This document shows, piece after piece, positions 62,607 to 64,000 of a stretch of DNA of 64,000 nucleotides. Numbering within the stretch: position 1 is the stretch's first letter; every line of letters starts with the position of its first letter. The notes beneath the pieces are model-generated. The model worked only from the letters and a program-made list of their open reading frames with translations. It made no database searches and had not been told where the DNA came from. Source of the stretch: Neoarius graeffei. Taxonomy: Eukaryota > Chordata > Actinopteri > Siluriformes > Ariidae. Both the position numbers and the translations under genes were made by a program. The stretch lies in NCBI RefSeq assembly GCF_027579695.1, contig NC_083572.1:17015421-17079420 (forward strand), read 5' to 3'.

Positions 62607-62783
62607 TCAGTACGTGCAGCTCGTGCCGTACTGGAAGGAAGCCATCTGCACGCGCCGACGCAGCCGCTCCACCTCCAGCTCACGGAAGTAGTCTTCTTCG
62701 TCGTCCTGAATGATAATCTTCTGCAACTCCCGGATCTCTCGCTCCATTTTGCTCCTCAGCTCCCGTTTCATCTTGTGCAGCGC
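62607..62783 (-). CDS. cep95: CEP95-like centrosomal protein, last coding exon
   Basis: Read on the minus strand, a pyrimidine-rich acceptor (tttcccag) is followed by 58 codons and TGA at 62609-62607. The peptide starts [17 protein letters not shown], continues [19 protein letters not shown] and ends [12 protein letters not shown]. It is highly charged and helical, consistent with the C-terminal coiled coil of CEP95, a centrosomal protein with an N-terminal calponin-homology-like region (not in this window). The LHKMKRELR, DDxxxFFREL-like and MASFQY motifs are what I recall of the CEP95 C-terminus. The gene faces smurf2 tail to tail, matching the human SMURF2/CEP95 arrangement, and this supports the call. 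The rest of the gene lies beyond 64000. Any other minus-strand coiled-coil gene is the alternative. Confidence 0.7.
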   Translation of the reverse strand, partial: ALHKMKRELRSKMEREIRELQKIIIQDDEEDYFRELEVERLRRRVQMASFQYGTSCTY

Positions 62784-63412
62784 CTGGGAAAGGAAACCAT
62801 GACGACGAATGTAAGGCGAAAGGATTTATATGGCTCTTACGGCTGTGTCTGCTCTACGTTTACACTGAGCTACAGTTCTCATCTAACGTGCAGATTTCCA
62901 CATGCCAAAACAACACACAGACCCTGTTTGTAAGTCAGGCTGTATTATAGTGGTATTGTACGACCTGTAAAGTGCTCTACACTTTCACCATAGGAAACAA
63001 TACACAATATTTAAATAATATTGGCTGGCTTTGAGTGGTATAGCAAATGTATTCCATTCAGGATGGAATACATCTGACAATCACAAAAAAAGCCAATATT
63101 ATTATTATTATTATTATTATTAATACATGCACATTCCTTTTGGGTGTTCAACGTATCTCTTTCAAAATTCTCTCAAAAACAACGTACTTCAACAAAAGTA
63201 TTAGTTTAAGAGTGTGCACACTTCTGCAACCAGCTTATTGTACGTTTTTATTTTTTATGCCCCCCCCCGAACAGATTTGTTTGTTTTTCATTTGAATTGT
63301 ACAGCTCACATTAAAGGTGGGAAAAGTTTTGAAATTATTTGTCATGGTCTCTTTTTTTTTTTTTTACACATATCATTTTAACAGGGTATGTACACTTTTT
63401 TTTTTTTTAATA
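62784..63412. other. cep95-like intron; small hairpin and (ATT)n
   Basis: A mini-foldback spans about 63018-63105 (aataatattggct .. agccaatattatt, with atgtattcc/ggaatacat inside) and abuts an (ATT)n run at 63095-63122. T-runs near 63352 and 63400. Confidence 0.5.
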
Positions 63413-64000
63413 CAACCCCAATTCCAAAAAAGTTGGGACACTCTGTAAAACATCAGTAAAATCAGAATGCGATAATTTGCAAATCATGGAAACCTTATAT
63501 CGCATTGAAAATAGTACAAAGACAACATATCAAATGTTGAAACTGAAATTTTTTTTTTTTTTTTGAAAAATATATGCACATTTTGAATTTGATGTCAGCA
63601 ACACATTTCAGAAAGCTTGGGACAGGGACAACAAAAGACTGAAAAAGTTGTGTAATGCTTAAAAAAAAAGTAATTAGGTTAATTGGCAACAGGTCAGTAA
63701 AATGATTGGGTATAAAAAAAAAAAAAAAGAAGAGCATCCCAGAGAGGCGGAGTCTCTCAGAAGTGAAGATGGGGAGGGGTTCACCGCTCTGTGAAAGACT
63801 GCTTGGGCCAACAGTGCAACAATTTAAGAATAACGTTCCTCAATGTAAAATTGCAAAGAATTTGGGGATCACATCATCTATGATACATAATATCATTAAA
63901 AGAGTCCGAGAATCTGGAGAAATCTCTGTATGCAAGAGACAAGGCTGAAAACTGACATTGGATGCCTGTGATCTTCAGGTCCTCAGGAGACACTGCATTC
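63413..64000 (+). mobile_element. Tc1/mariner-type transposon, left part (runs off window)
   Basis: Starts CAACCCCAATTCCAAAAAAG after TA (63411-63412). It is the inverted counterpart of 44240-45136. From 63768 the plus strand encodes MGRGSPLCERLLGPTVQQFK and an HTH AKNLGITSSMIHNIIKRVRE. This is the transposase N-terminus; the rest lies past the window end. Confidence 0.8.
63768..63948 (+). pseudogene. Tc1-like transposase, N-terminus
   Basis: MGRGSPLCERLLGPTVQQFK, then CKIAKNLGITSSMIHNIIKR and ESGEISVCKRQG, stop at 63946-63948; homology (LTLDACDLQVLRRHC) continues past it. Paired-like HTH typical of Tc1 transposases. Confidence 0.75.

Overview
This window is animal nuclear DNA, most likely from a teleost fish. 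The evidence is intron-split exons of a vertebrate HECT ubiquitin ligase with GT-AG splice sites, very dense fish-type DNA transposons and MITEs, tRNA-derived SINEs, and short 3' tails of non-LTR retrotransposons. The abundant SINE resembles one I associate with catfishes (Siluriformes), but that placement is an inference from memory.

Genes. The plus strand holds the 3' half of smurf2: nine coding exons from 12656 to 41590 encode about 407 residues, namely the end of the WW-HECT linker, the whole HECT domain with its catalytic cysteine, and the stop codon. Earlier exons (C2 and WW domains) must lie upstream of position 1; no WW or C2 exon was recognised in 1-12655, so that stretch is read as intron. 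On the minus strand, the last coding exon of a second gene lies at 62607-62783. Its sequence and its tail-to-tail position next to smurf2 fit cep95. The pair therefore converges, as I recall for human SMURF2 and CEP95, separated by about 20.7 kb of repeat-filled DNA.

Everything else supportable is repetitive. From left to right: a PIF/Harbinger-type MITE (377-659); a hairpin-minisatellite-hairpin (2258-2462); a TIR transposon with a YqaJ-associated-type exon split by a hAT (2056-4406); a Tc1 derivative (4411-4938); a palindromic retroposon (5944-6244); a hAT carrying a SINE (7411-8908); an element with a RecQ-like helicase fragment and 9-bp target duplications (10129-10676), whose second copy is at 31336-31956; a Tc1 with a MITE inserted exactly at its edge (10719-12190). 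Inside the smurf2 introns are further hATs, TTAA-flanked foldbacks, a TTAA element with an acidic P2X7-like-protein exon (23541-26191), a TATA-plus-ATG foldback (27535-28463, second copy 48558-49501), a broken R4/Dong-type LINE (33390-36222) and long hairpins (39438-40778). The intergenic region holds a triple nest (SINE in hAT in Tc1, 42124-45136), a near-perfect 0.72-kb palindrome (45684-46402), a THAP-exon element (51883-53074), LINE reverse-transcriptase relics (56708-58510) and a second copy of the 7411 hAT with two different nested insertions (59657-61803).

The recurring theme, and the best candidate for something little described, is that many of the short non-autonomous elements keep the first coding exon of a presumed parent (start codon, sometimes TATA box and splice donor) between their inverted repeats. 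Family names other than SMURF2 come from pattern recognition, without a database search.
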